From Blattamonas nauphoetae (lineage: Eukaryota > Preaxostyla > Oxymonadida): a DNA stretch of 54,148 bases. This document shows positions 43,044 through 54,148 of this stretch, one piece after another (the first letter of the stretch is position 1; every line of letters begins with the position of its first letter). The translations under genes were made by a program, and so were the position numbers. The notes under the pieces were generated by a model that ran no database searches, was not told the DNA's origin, and worked only from the letters and a program-made list of their open reading frames with translations. Location of the stretch: the NCBI GenBank assembly GCA_033064195.1, contig JARBJD010000424.1:1-54148 (forward strand). Direction: 5' to 3'.

Positions 43044-43405
43044 CCATGGAGCACGTATAATGTTTTGTTCTCACTAAGTTGTTTGGAAAAAGTGGAAAAA
43101 TAATTGGTTTATTGAGAAATTGTGGTGGAAAAGTGAAAAAAGCAACGAAGCATCGTCCCCGATATGGACAAGGAAATTATGGTCTCTCCTGATCATCTTT
43201 CTCGACTCTGGTGACTTTTCACAATAACCTATCAGTCTCAAATGCATCAAACTCCTACAGGCCTCGAAATACAATTCTCAATAAGTCGACAATCACTTCT
43301 CTTCCAAGTTTGATCCTCAATTGTTTCATGACGCCCCAGATCTGATTCTACTCATCATATATGACTTTAATGAATGTTTTAAACAATTTCGATGCCTTCT
43401 AAGTC
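43044..43405. other. Intergenic after hAT-2
   Basis: Short frames only. The missing other end of the partial Mutator-like element was expected here but is not visible. Confidence 0.5.
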
Positions 43406-43468
43406 GTGCCACGTTCATTATTGCGACAAGAATCAATTAGTGATCAGATCTCCAACATCTCGCTCGCG

Positions 43469-43822
43469 ATGACAGGATCTGTGGGAATATGGAGGCCGTT
43501 TGAGGAATCACGTTTGGAGACGACATTAAAGATGGGTGGATGGACAAGAAACTTGGCTGGGCGGACTAAACAACGAAAACTGCTGGCAGTGCGAGTGTCA
43601 AACAAGATGGGAGCAATTGTCGGACGGAAAGAGGAACAACCCCCAATGAACCTTTTCAACCCCAATGAAAACAAGGAGACTTCTCTGAGTTGGCTGTTCG
43701 AAGACTCACCGGCGCATCTGATCCATATCTTCCCAAAGAAGGATCCCGAACGAATCTGGCAAGAACTTGAAAGACATTTCAACCCACAATTCCACACTGA
43801 TTCTCAAGCTGCTACTCATTGA
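43469..43822 (+). CDS. Small hypothetical protein, 117 aa, family unknown
   Basis: Open frame from ATG 43,469 (open further upstream to about 43,406) to TGA. Sequence is polar with a mixed helical look (TSLSWLFEDSPAHLIHIFPK, ERIWQELERHFNP). No signal peptide, no membrane segment and no known motif. It may be an exon or a relic of a larger gene: the next frames (43,925-44,116 and 44,113 onward) lie on the same strand. Confidence 0.35.
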   Translation: MTGSVGIWRPFEESRLETTLKMGGWTRNLAGRTKQRKLLAVRVSNKMGAIVGRKEEQPPMNLFNPNENKETSLSWLFEDSPAHLIHIFPKKDPERIWQELERHFNPQFHTDSQAATH

Positions 43823-44112
43823 TCTCTGTTGACTTCGTCCGTTTTTGTTGTTGCTGTGAGTGCAGGAGAAGAAGACAAAGAAACCGGCCTCATCAAAACT
43901 GAACTGATGTGAATAAGCGAGAAAATGCCAGCTGTAATTGAAGATGGAATTAAACTGACGTCATTGAACGATGTTTTCGTCCACGAGACTAAAGAAGAAA
44001 AGACAGTCTCTCAAAACAATATGATCAAGTCAAGACGCATTTCTACGCAATTTGAACTGGAATCAACATTCTTCGTGATTATGAAAACAAACAATGGACA
44101 AGTGAACGTCAG

Positions 44113-44811
44113 ATGAACGCCGCAACGTCTTCATCATCAATTTCATACTTCACGCACTTAACAGCCTTTCCTCCTAATCCGAGATCCCAGGATCTGTTCA
44201 GCGACTCCCTCTTCCTCCTGTTCCTCAAGTCGCCTCTGCTGCACTACCTCCACGCAGTCCTCTCCGTCTCGCTGCTACACCCACTCGGACCAAATGAACG
44301 CTCGCTCATCGAACAGTTTGTGGACGAGGACGGCGTCATCATTCTGCACCGATTGTACTACATCGTGTTCTCCCCGCTGCTCGTCGGGTATTTGGACGTT
44401 CTGACGCAGCGTCAGATAAATTCGGACATCCTCAAGACACCCTTCTCGCAGCAATTCCTCGCCAGCTTCACATCGACACTCTTCCACATCCTCTCCTTCA
44501 TCATGCTCTCCTTCGAGAACCTCACTAAGCAGCAGTCACTCTCGTCCTCGAAGGGGCACAAATCGGCAGGCCAGCTGAGGAAGGAATTCAAGTCCAAGTT
44601 TGATCTTCCGAACGTCTTCAAGAGCCCGACGAACAGCCACCAGACTCAGTCAGCTTCAGAATTCTTCACTCTTGTTGACGACAGCTATCTCCTCCTTCTG
44701 AAAGAGAACGACCAGAAAGCTGAACTAGCACGTGTTCTCTCGCCGACTACTCGGACCAGTCTAACAGCAAGCCCGCCACTGCGACTGTTCAATCCGCGCC
44801 CGTACAGGTAG
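44113..44811 (+). CDS. Hypothetical protein, 232 aa, helix-rich
   Basis: From ATG 44,113 to TAG. Third codon positions are strongly G/C-biased (CTC, CTG, GTC, AAG), unlike the AT-rich flanks, which supports real coding. Residues ~30-150 form hydrophobic helices (LFLLFLKSPLLHYLHAVLSV, YYIVFSPLLVGYLDVLTQRQ, LASFTSTLFHILSFIMLSFE) that may be membrane-associated or a helical repeat. The C-terminal third is polar and Ser-rich. I do not recognise the family. The ATG overlaps the end of a 63-codon frame in another phase, so the true start may be an upstream exon. A minisatellite begins five bases after the stop, so the end may be truncated. Confidence 0.55.
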   Translation: MNAATSSSSISYFTHLTAFPPNPRSQDLFSDSLFLLFLKSPLLHYLHAVLSVSLLHPLGPNERSLIEQFVDEDGVIILHRLYYIVFSPLLVGYLDVLTQRQINSDILKTPFSQQFLASFTSTLFHILSFIMLSFENLTKQQSLSSSKGHKSAGQLRKEFKSKFDLPNVFKSPTNSHQTQSASEFFTLVDDSYLLLLKENDQKAELARVLSPTTRTSLTASPPLRLFNPRPYR

Positions 44812-44816
44812 ACTTG

Positions 44817-45040
44817 TTCTGAAATGAAGAAGAATAGTTCTGAAATGAAGAAGAATAGTTCAGAAATGAAAATGATTGTTCAGAAATGAAGAGGAATTGT
44901 TCAGAAGTGAAAATGATTGTTCAGAAATGAAGAGGAATAGTTCAGAAATGAAAATGATTGTTCAGAAATGAAGAAGAATTGTTCAGAATTGAAAAATGAT
45001 TGTTCAGAAATGAAGAAGAATAATTCAGAAATGAAAACAA
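44817..45040 (+). repeat. Minisatellite: 11 units of 20-21 bp in a 41-bp higher-order pattern
   Basis: Two unit types, TTCAGAAATGAAGAGGAATTG (21, with variants) and TTCAGAAATGAAAATGATTG (20), mostly alternate. The period is not a multiple of three, so it does not code for a protein repeat. Confidence 0.93.
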
Positions 45041-45227
45041 GTCAGGAATCTCCATGCAACCACTGAGAAAAGGTTCTCGGATGTACTGACGTTGCTCCTA
45101 CATTCCACTAAATACAAATTCAACGAACAGATCACGAAGAAATATCTCAAATTCGAATGTCAAAGATCAAAGAGTGAGAGAAAATTATACATCAGGTTCA
45201 TCCATACGGACAGCTGGGAATTTGTCT
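45041..45227 (+). pseudogene. Possible relic of a hAT dimerisation domain
   Basis: An open stretch reads NLHATTEKRFSDVLTLLLHS...QITKKYLKFECQR and then stops. The pattern A(T/S).E+.FS...L resembles the C-terminal region of hAT transposases. It is short and lacks ends, so the call is weak. Confidence 0.3.
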
Positions 45228-46886
45228 AGTCAAAGCGCCATGAAAAACCAGCGCATTTTCCCTAAACCTGCACAACTACGATAGTATTTCAGCGAGTTGA
45301 CCAATCTTCACCACTATCCATTCGAGAACAGTTTGTGAGATGTTTCACATTTATAACTTTTTTGATTTCTAATTGTTCTGATGTGAGTCATGCAAAAGTT
45401 GGTGAAGATCTGTTCTCTGGTTCAGAAGATTATGATTCTCAACACCTGTTTTCAGGTATTGTTGTCACTTCGTTTTGTCTGACCACATGTATTCCTATGA
45501 CAAAATGGGCGTGTGTGCGGGTTCAGAATGAAAAGCGAGTTTCGCATCGCACTATTTCAAACATTCAAGTTTTTTCAACAATAAACGCTTCAGCATGCAG
45601 TATGTCCTTCTGTGTGAGTCTTTTGTTGAGATTCTGATGCAAACCACACCGTTTTAATGTGAGACGGGACTTATAGTGCCCGGATAAACCCGATCAAAAT
45701 TCATAAACTCGATCAAATTGTTTTTTTGAGAAATCAAGTTGATATAATTGCACTGATCTTGAAATTTGCATTTTTATCTCACCACATCACAAATTTCGTG
45801 AGAGTTCTTCTCTAATATTTTAATGGTTTAGATCAAGATTGGATCCCACATAAATGCGTCTCACGAGATTGACATTTCATGAAATGACAAAGATAGTTAG
45901 GATAAAAGAGATGAAAGAATGATAGCAAAGAGTTATGGAGTAGTTGCTTCATCTTTCACAGTTCGTTCAGATGAAGGCCGGTTGAGCTCGGTGGAGACAG
46001 AGTATGTCAAGTGGGAGTGGAAGGATTTAGAGGTGAGTCTATTGGAAATTGAGAGCCAGCGGGATGATCTGGAACAGTGGATGGAGAGAGGAGCTTTTGG
46101 GCGAGTTTTGGAGTATTGGTTGGGAGTCGGAGTGGGCATTGTTGAAGGAGAGAACGAAAAGAGATGGCTCTTTCATGCCCAGCCCAATCCCAGAAAGAAC
46201 ACTCACATGGAAGGACCAAAGCTGAAGAGTAGAGAAAGGGATAATTCATGAATGGAGAGGGTGAATGACACACATTAGGACGTGCGGGAGGTTGCTTGCA
46301 GTTCCGAGAATGTGTTCAGGTCGACTTCGTCTGATTCATCTTTGACGTTCTCCGCCGACCAAGAGCGACAGTGAGCGAGTCGTAAACGAGGTCCGGATGA
46401 GTGGGACACGTAGCCGATTCTAGTGGTGGCGGAGGACAGTTTGAACCAGTATTGCTTCATTCCGATATTGAGAGAGTCGGGAACGTTCTATCAGTTCATG
46501 TCTTCATGATCTGCTGTCGGAGTTGGATGGCTGGAACCTAATGGTGAGAGGCTTCTGCGTGGGCAAGTTGAAGAGTGTGAGTGTGGCGCTGGTGTGGGAG
46601 TTAGAAGGTTCAGACTTTGCTGACAATGAGCTTTGTCGTTCATGAGCTCGAGGAGAAAATGATCGAGTTAGAGATGTACTGTTGTGGAGGGCGTTGAAAA
46701 CTACTGACACAGGAGCATAAAGAAGAAGAATAAATGTGAAAGATTGAATAGAATGAAGAGGGGGGCGAGAATGAACAATGGTTAAGCGGTGAAAGGAGAC
46801 AACAAACTGATTCATCGACAAACAAAATTGCCCTCTGACTTCAGCACAAGACCATCACACCTGCTCCTTGGTCATCTCAATTTAAA
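45228..46886. other. Mostly non-coding, with a few open frames
   Basis: Frames at 45,335-45,637 and 45,919-46,251 (ETEYVKWEWKDLEVSLLEIE..., coiled-coil-like) on the plus strand are open. A short stretch near 46,500-46,644 (LLSELDGWNLMVRGF...) also reads like protein. None matches a family I know, and stops separate them, so they may be parts of one decayed gene. Confidence 0.4.
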
Positions 46887-47010
46887 GTTGGTTTTCTCGA
46901 GTGCAGTTGGTTTTCTGAACTGCAGTTGGTTTTCTGAACGACCGTTGGTTTTCTGAACGACCGTTGGAAATCTGAACGACCGTTGGAAATCTGCAAAAAA
47001 AGTTGGTTTT
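46887..47010 (+). repeat. Tandem repeat, about seven units of ~19-20 bp
   Basis: Units of GTTGGTTTTCTGAACGACC with variants (GTTGGAAATCTGAACGACC, GTTGGTTTTCTGAACTGCA). Ends 38 bases before the tRNA-like sequence. Confidence 0.9.
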
Positions 47011-47047
47011 AAACCTTATCGGTGTGGATGTTTGATCAAAACAAATT

Positions 47048-47121
47048 GTACAAATGGACGAGTTGGTAGATACAAAGACTTCCACTGTTGGGTCCCAGGT
47101 TCGAATCCCGGGATCTCCAAC
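47048..47121 (+). ncRNA. tRNA-like sequence, degenerate
   Basis: Box A as TGGACGAGTTGG, box B as GGTTCGAATCC, and TTTT right after the 3' end. The T arm pairs in four of five positions, but the D and anticodon stems do not pair and the 5' acceptor strand does not match GATCTCC. As in the copy at 2,632, the 3' half begins GTTGG and ends CCAAC, so it can close on itself around box B. Probably a decayed tRNA or tRNA-derived repeat. Confidence 0.4.
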
Positions 47122-49759
47122 TTTTCTTAACAGGATTTTTCTGACATGATCATTCATATTTTTGTGAAATTATTGCAGTATTCATGATCGGATGAGTAAT
47201 GTTCGACAATTGGATTGAGAGTCTGGAAAGATTGGACGGTCAGAAAGGCCTCTATCTCTGATTGTGTTTTAACAATCTCATCCTCTCATCGCTCAGATAC
47301 GATTGAGGGACACGGTGAAGGGCTTTCCCATCCTTTCGAATGCTTGGGCAAGCCATGACACATGCTGAATCTCACTGTTTGATGACCCCTCCTGAGCGAT
47401 TGGATCATGATGAAAAATGGAACCGTGAATTGAACAGGAAGAATGGACACTCAAAGAAGAGTTAAAAACACTCGACATCGACTCATCTTCACTCAGGCCT
47501 AGATCACTCTCGAGAAATGTGGGTCCCTTGTCATTTTCCAGCGAAATCCATGCCTACTAACTGTGTCCACATTGGATTGTCAATCAGATCCTCAACAATA
47601 ATCAATAGCGAAGTCTCATCAATCAATTCAGGTTTCTGAATCAGATAATCTCTCCTCTGTGCATGCAAATATGGCATACCTTTCATCCACACGCCAACGG
47701 GAAATCAAAAGATGATGAAAACTCGTTGTATTCTGATGCAAATGCGACACTGTATTAACTAACATAACCAAACGACTCGAAATCCTCCATCTCCTCGATA
47801 TCTTTCCTGAATACGGTCGAGATCACACGACACATAACTATCCTCTTCCGATCGAACGGAATGGATTCATCTATGTCCCTGTCAAGCCGACAAACTTTGA
47901 ACTCAATTTAAATCCCTTCCCCATGACGACCTTATGGATGGTGTCGAGGGGACGATTCTCAATCCCCATTTGCATCGTCAAGAACGTCACCCCGACAGCA
48001 TCGTCGACGTCTTCCCCAACAGCCAGGTGATGACATTGAAAAGACTCCCTCAACACAAATGGGAATGTCTGGGCGTCCTCGACCTCGCCACATGCACTAT
48101 TGGCAGCATCCTTCGATGAGGGACCAGAATTACAACTCGGACGAGTTCTATCCCATCATCGTGGAATCTCTCGCCCATCAATACCCTCCTCGTCAGCAGC
48201 AACCGACATACAATCAACAAGTGCTTGTTTTGAAGATGTCCAAGCAGATGTGCCCAGTCAGGAGTTCCCGATGACCATCAGATCTCTGATGCACTCACAA
48301 CAGGAGCAAGCGGAAGATACTCGACTCCCACCTCTCTACTCAGACGATGTTATGACGTATCCCTCCATTCTCATGTTAAAGCCCTTGAGAATCGAAACAA
48401 ACACGAACACCCTCCAGACAAGGTCAACGATGTCCAGAACCCGCTTGTCGATTCTGGACGAGTTGTTGTTGCCTTCCCAGATCAACAAAGTACTTCTCTC
48501 CTTCCTTTCTCAGAACGAGCACAGCACTGTCCGTTTACAGGCAAAGCGGTATGCCAAACAGAAGCCCGACTCCTCTCAAACAGGGAGGGTTTTGTGAACC
48601 AACAGCAACAGCACATCAACCCACAGTTTCCACAACAATCGTCTGCTGCCATTTACGTAGAATTCCCAGTCATATCGTCGTCCACTGCAACAATCAGAGA
48701 ATCAGCCATTCGATGAAGAATATGCCACATCTCGCGCCAACCAGCTAACCGAACGAGATTTTTCTGGTTCTTTCTGCACTGCCTCCACATACACCAATCA
48801 AAACAGTCAGAAACAACACATCAATCCGAGCCAATCTCGCACCAAAGATACCCACAGGAAGACATCCACCACTTCACCCAACCCTCCTTCTACAAACCCC
48901 AATCTTCCACTTCCTACTTTCTTCCCATGTCCTCCAACTCCCATCAAGTTGCCCTCAACGCACACATTGTGTGGTTCCCGCATTACGAGACTGACCTCGC
49001 ATTCTGATGGAGTAGACAGGATCAGCCGATGCTGTCCACAACTGGCGTTTCTATTTGTCGATTCCGACATATCCGATGAATGTGGCACCGACACAAATTC
49101 AGTCGAAGTCGCCAACACGCGGGAAGAAGGATCAGACGGCGAGAAGGCTGGCGAACGAGCTGAGAAGGTTGCTGCTGATTTCCAATCCCTCGTCGACTAC
49201 TACGATGATCTTGACATCATCAATCAACTCTGAAGAACAGCGACATCCTGTCGAACAAGATGGTGTGAGTCGGAGGCGATGGCTGGGCTTACGATTTCGA
49301 CGTCCACTGCATCGATCATTTCCTCCACTTTGGCGAGGACGTCCGCGCCGTGATATGGCTCAGATGTTCACAGGAAGGCAAAATCTCGCTTTCTTTGAAC
49401 AAGAAAAGACTGTGCTCGTTCACGACTTGCACTGTTTCACCAATACTCTCCCACATATCAACAGCAACACTTCCATCTCTTCATACACGCTTGCCTCGCT
49501 CAGTCCAACTGCACATTCTTCTCTCGCCGTCACGTCCATAGGCAATGTAACTTTCACAACGACGATCATCAACGATCTGACGTCAACAACCACCCTTTTC
49601 TCGATCACAAAGTCAACAGTGTCGTTCTCTCCTCTCCCTTCACCGATTGTGGGTCAACGAGCTCATCTCTCATCGATGCCACACTAACTGAATCCGTGTC
49701 TCTTTCAGTCGTTTATGTCAATGTGTTTCAAGATCTAAAACAGCCACCACCGCGGCGGG
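47122..49759. other. Decayed coding-like sequence, nothing assigned
   Basis: Many overlapping plus-strand frames of 60-210 codons (48,100-48,597, 49,055-49,687) and Gln-rich or Ser/Thr-rich stretches such as VDSGRVVVAFPDQQS. The composition suggests an old surface-protein gene with many frame changes, but no boundary or domain can be fixed. Confidence 0.35.
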
Positions 49760-51700
49760 TCAGTTGAGCATCACCGTCACTGTCAACTCTGACGCGACTT
49801 GCCGCACAATCACACTGTCTGTGGACTCTGCCTTCACTGAAACAAGCGAGACACTAACATTGACCAAAATGGATTCATGGCCATGTCAAGCTGCTCGTTC
49901 ACCTCTCGTCTCGATTGGGTCGGGCTAAGCCCTGAGTGGAACAATCGGCACTGATGAGGTAGAAACCATTGCCAGTTCGATCTTCGCGCCGTGTTCAGCT
50001 GCAAATGGAGGAGCTCTCTCGGTCAGTCACAGGCGGACAACTCTCCATCACCTCGACAATATTTTCTGACAGTTCAGCTACCGCGAATGGAGCGGCGCTG
50101 TTCCTGGACCCCAGCGGACTCACAGCCTCACAACTGACCTCTTTGCTGCCACGAACGTCAATGTGTGTGGATGATCTGGCATTCTCCAAACTGATCGTCG
50201 TTCTTCCATCGACCCTGTCATCCGCGTCTGTCGGATCTCTGATCTCCCCACTGCCTCTGACCATCTTCCCATCATCAGAGAATGCTCGTTCTCCACGTGA
50301 TCCTCCACACATGACGGCAGAGGGATCTCGATTTCATGTCCATCCAAATTCCCACCTTCAAGTCTTGTCATCGACTCAAAATTCGATAAAATCTGTCAGT
50401 GTTCGAGACGATCTGGAGAATGGATTTGCATCTCCGCCTACGACTACTCATCACTCCTCATCTCACACTCGATGTCAAAAGTCTGTCAAAATGTCAGCTT
50501 CAGGCCCATCTTTCGATGTGACAGTCACCGCCTGCACATACACATCCTGCTCAACAACCTCCGAGACAACTTTGGCGTACTCCATCGCGCACTCTTTCAG
50601 ACACAGTTCATCCTCACTGGAACAGCAACTATCACAACATGCACGTCACAGTCAATGTGATTAGCCGACGTACTCCACCCACGCCTGTGTCTAAGCTGAT
50701 GCCTCAATTGTTTTGGTGAATGAGGATGCCGCTTCTTCGATTGCTGTTCGTTTTCTTCTCGCCGTCATTCTCCTCGTTCGCCAGTATCTGAACACGCAAC
50801 GAATCACTCATGTGGTGATCTGTGGAACTGGAACGACATTCTTGGCATCGCCAGCGAAACATGTGAGCCGTGTGTGCAGCTTTCTTGACAAAGCACTTGA
50901 TGGTGACGGGGTGATCCTGGTTCATTCACCTCAAGGGCACAACCGCGTGATGCTGATTGAGTCGATTTTTCTGATTCAGCGCTACAGTTGGTGAGTGGAG
51001 CGATGGAAGTGACGTCGCTGAGCCGGCGGACTCGGATGAAGGGATCGTTCGTTTCGGGTTGAGAAGCATGCTGGAGTGATTAATCGTCTTGTGCAAACGC
51101 CTCGTCTTTTGCAGGAATCGTTCACTCTGCACAACACGTCGTTCAACCAGGCAGCGACTGGCTCAGTCTGCGCTGCGTACTGCTCCGAAAGTGAAGTTCC
51201 CTGCTCACTGGCGCCGTGTGTCGTGAAACTGAAATCGAGCTCGTCGACGAAACGACCGCAGAGACGAGAACCTGACAAGCGGGACGGAGCCAGCGGGATC
51301 GATTCTGCAGTCCGGCGATGCGAGGAGACACCGAATGCCGCTGAAGTTGGCGAAAACGAGCCCGCTTCTTTCGCGTGTCGCCCGCCGCTGACCAGCGCTT
51401 GCCGAAGCTACACTCCACTCGGATTGACGTGCCGCAGATTAATGTTCAGAATGCCCGCACAATTGTTGGGGCATGCGACGATTCTGGAATTGATGGAAGC
51501 TGGAAACCGAAACTGTCAGCTCTTCGGACAATCGAACAAAACGCCCTCCGACGGAAGGATCGGCCGGGCACCTTCCTGAACGGCATGCCCGGCCGCCCAC
51601 ACTCTCACAAGTCTCGTCCGCAGCGTCACTGGATTCGCTGGCCTCCTCGTCGTGTTGATTCGCCGACGCGCGACGAACGAAGAAAGCGAGTCGGTGATTG
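49760..51700 (+). pseudogene. Decayed beta-helix surface-protein gene
   Basis: In shifting frames the plus strand gives CSAANGGALS, TGGQLSITSTIFSDSSATAN GAALFL, FDVTVTACTYTSC and LHNTSFNQAATGSVC, the 'short strand, Cys, GGA' turns of the beta-helix surface proteins in this region. Near 51,600-51,680 one frame has LVRSVTGFAGLLVVLIRRR, a possible membrane end. The gene is not close to copies A-D and carries many frame breaks and stops. Its 5' end is unclear. Confidence 0.5.
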
Positions 51701-54148
51701 AACTGAACCCCACCCCGCCTCATTGTACACAGACCAGCACTTCCTGCCGCTCTCGCCCACACCGCACACCCTCCGTCGGCAGCGGACAGCAACACAGACC
51801 GCTCTCGCCCCTCGTCGCCCACACTCACAAACCCCTTTCGCCTGAAGGACCACGCGAACTTGAACGAGCCACCGAGTCCTGTTCTTGTGACGATGCACCG
51901 GTTCTCGCGCGGGGATGCGCTCGCCGCAACACTCGAAGCCAGCCCCAAAGTTGGTCTCGCCTCCACAACCCTCCCACACCCTCCCTCTCTTCCCATAACA
52001 CGAAAGTGTGCATTCTGCGAGTGTGAAGAAGATAACACGGACAACATCCGTCGCGAAGGGAAGGCTGTGGCTGCGAGGCAGAAGCGCCATTTCTGATTGT
52101 TTCTCCGATCGGATTAGGTGGATCTGCCGTCGTGGTCCGTTCCTTCGGTTCGTGTCCCATCCTCTTCTTTCCGCGTTCTGTTCTGCTTCGAAGCTCGTCA
52201 TCATTTGGCTGTCCTGTTCTGCGCTGAATCTCGCTGTAGCTTCTGTTCTGGCAGTGTCTTCTCTGTGCGTCCTGCCCTTTCTTGCCTGTACATGAGACGA
52301 TAGAGATTCGGAGGGATCTGAGGCTATTATCGTTTTACCCATTCTTTACCAGTTTCTGAGCCTATTTTCGCGAATATTTTGTTTTGATTGCTTGTGACAT
52401 GCACTGAATGAATTGAAGACGTGATATTGTCTTGTTTCCGAAATATTGGTTGCGCGTTCAAAAACAAACTGGATTTGTGCAGCACAGGAGTTGGGGATGA
52501 CTTACTATCTGGTTCCAGCAAACAATGAAATCCTTATCATTTGAATCGAGTGCGTTTCAACCGTCCAACCAATCTGGGATGGCAGCAGAGAATGACGAGA
52601 ATTGATGGCTTCAGCATTCTTGATCTCCGCTTCAAACTTCAGCTGCGTCGCAAAATATGTTCACGGAAGAACAAATTGTTGTTCCAGATCGAGTTGTTCC
52701 TGTCTGCACGGATCTTTCTACAAGTTCACATTAACAACCATCTGTTCGATGAGACCTCGTTCGGCGTTCTTGCAAGAAATGGGTTTCTTTGGTTTTGTCT
52801 CATCTGTTGAGAAAATAGTGGGGCAGTCAGGGACTAAGTTTCTTCAAATCGAGTGCGATTCAGTGTCGATTCGTTATTGTGCCAGTGGAGACCCCAAAAT
52901 GAGCATTTGAGTTGTCAGTGTATTCATACCCAACCATGTCATCACATCGAGTGATCCAAATAAATTCGCTGTGGTTTCGTGTGCAAAAGGAGAATGTTGT
53001 TTCAACCCAAAGAGTCATCAAGACCTTCCTCCTCGCAAGCTGGCCATGATGTCCTTGTTTCTCCTTTGCACTTCGGGTTTTGCGTCCTTCCACATCAACA
53101 GAGTCCATCTCAGGTACGATAGGCCTTGATCGATCATTTCAACGGTGGTGAAGTGAATGAAGCAATTATGATGGCGACAGAGAACGGGGGGCAGCTGAAA
53201 GAGTGAATTTTCTCGTAGAAAGAGCGCATCGCATTGGCTCCAGAAGCAGAGTCATAATGCTGATGTCGGATTGTGGATGTCGAATATGGAGTAGTGACGA
53301 CATGATCTCAGAAAACCCTCAAGTGGAACAAGGAGATCCGAAAAGATGATGTGGAAGAACTGAAGTTGTTCTGGAATCACAGAAAAGTCCCTAAAATAGA
53401 TGGAGTCGCCGAGCTGAGAGATAGCGAACAATGATTCTCACGAGAAGAATCATGTGTTGAGGCTTCAGATGATTCTCTCTGCTCGCAGAATGAAAGCGGA
53501 GGAGTCAGAAGAATTCGGCTTCCACAAGTTTGAGTCGGTCACGAGTGTCGGCCATTTATGCGTTGTATCCAGAAATGAAAGTGCTGAAAATGATATTGTT
53601 TCATTGCTACAGGATAAAAGGGAGACCAGTTTCTGCGAACAGTCGACAGGTTCGATTCGGTGATGGACGAGGTCAACAGAATCTCGCCGCAAGTGAACAG
53701 TTTCTTGGGCCCAGGTGCAAGTTTGTCCAGCAATCGGCAGGCCTTTCGGGTTTCAGACTTTCAAAGACGGCCTTTCACAAGTGTCGCAAGTGAGAAAGAC
53801 TCGAGATGCATCAGAGATGTTGGTGATCTGGAGACAGGTTGACTGTGAAGAATGGTTGCGGCAAAATCTCGTGTCCGGTTGGGAAAGATGCGATTAAAAG
53901 AGATTCTGTGTGGAAGGAGCTGGGTCTGTACGAGAAGAGGGAGTGGAAAAGATCGGATTCATTCCCTTCGGTCTCTTCTTTGATATGCCCCCGCTGGAAG
54001 ACAAAGTGAGGTGCACACGTGGTTAGGCTGCCTTGTTCCGCTTTGTTTGCTGGTGTTGCGTTCTCTCTCGATGCCAGTCGTGGATCTGACGGTTAACGTA
54101 TGGTTGAGAAGGAAGGAGGCGGTGGATTGCAGCAGCTGAAATGGAGGA
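51701..54148. other. No supported gene; GC-rich first part
   Basis: About 51,100-52,150 is clearly more GC- and CpG-rich than the rest of the window, and long open frames occur on both strands there mainly because stops are rare; none looks like a family I know. From 52,300 on, short frames (52,541-52,910, 53,454-53,897) are polar and unassigned. The region may hold further relics. Confidence 0.4.

Noticed and set aside
44817-47010. CRISPR-like arrays
   Set aside because: The repeats are contiguous tandem units without unique spacers, in a eukaryotic setting.
51439-52342. Minus-strand frames of 200-240 codons
   Set aside because: They overlap each other in a GC-rich stretch where stops are rare, and their Arg/Gly/Ser-rich sequence resembles no family.

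Overview
The window looks like nuclear DNA of a protist with few, short spliceosomal introns and large families of surface proteins: beta-helix ectodomain, Ig-like modules, one membrane helix and a kinase-like tail. My best guess is an oxymonad of the Blattamonas/Monocercomonoides type (Preaxostyla). That is an inference from protein style. No ribosomal RNA or marker gene confirms it.

Layout. 1-14.97 kb (minus strand): copy A (frameshifted, runs off the left edge), a 354-bp mariner-like MITE, a tRNA-like sequence, gene D (same superfamily, short tail without kinase) and copy B (intact, 2,158 aa). 16.8-20.0 kb (plus): a large helical-repeat-like gene of unknown function. 20.4-24.9 kb: a broken hAT transposon (8-bp target duplication) that contains a second hAT-like element with its own 8-bp duplication. 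The inner element carries the start of a surface-protein gene, including its signal peptide. 25.0-32.3 kb (plus): copy C, an inverted duplicate of B with one in-frame TAG. 32.4-33.8 kb: a TIR element without visible transposase. 34.9-39.6 kb: a decayed kinase / coiled-coil / SPRY-like gene split by a 1.4-kb foldback element at a TA site and by a 1.6-kb Mutator-like element with a 9-bp duplication. 39.7-43.0 kb: a surface-protein tail fragment, a partial Mutator-like end, and an apparently intact 2.9-kb hAT transposon. 43.0-54.1 kb: short open frames, one plausible 232-aa gene, two minisatellites, a second tRNA-like sequence and a decayed surface-protein gene.

How it fits together. Copies A, B and C form a local, partly inverted gene family. 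Their signal peptides and pseudokinase tails are nearly identical, but a block of the ectodomain is highly variable and looks mosaic. DNA transposons have broken neighbouring genes, and one has copied the 5' part of a surface-protein gene. This suggests a fast-evolving surface-antigen or receptor locus shaped by duplication, recombination and cut-and-paste transposons. The kinase-like tails of B and C lack the catalytic HRD and DFG residues, so they probably act as scaffolds rather than enzymes.
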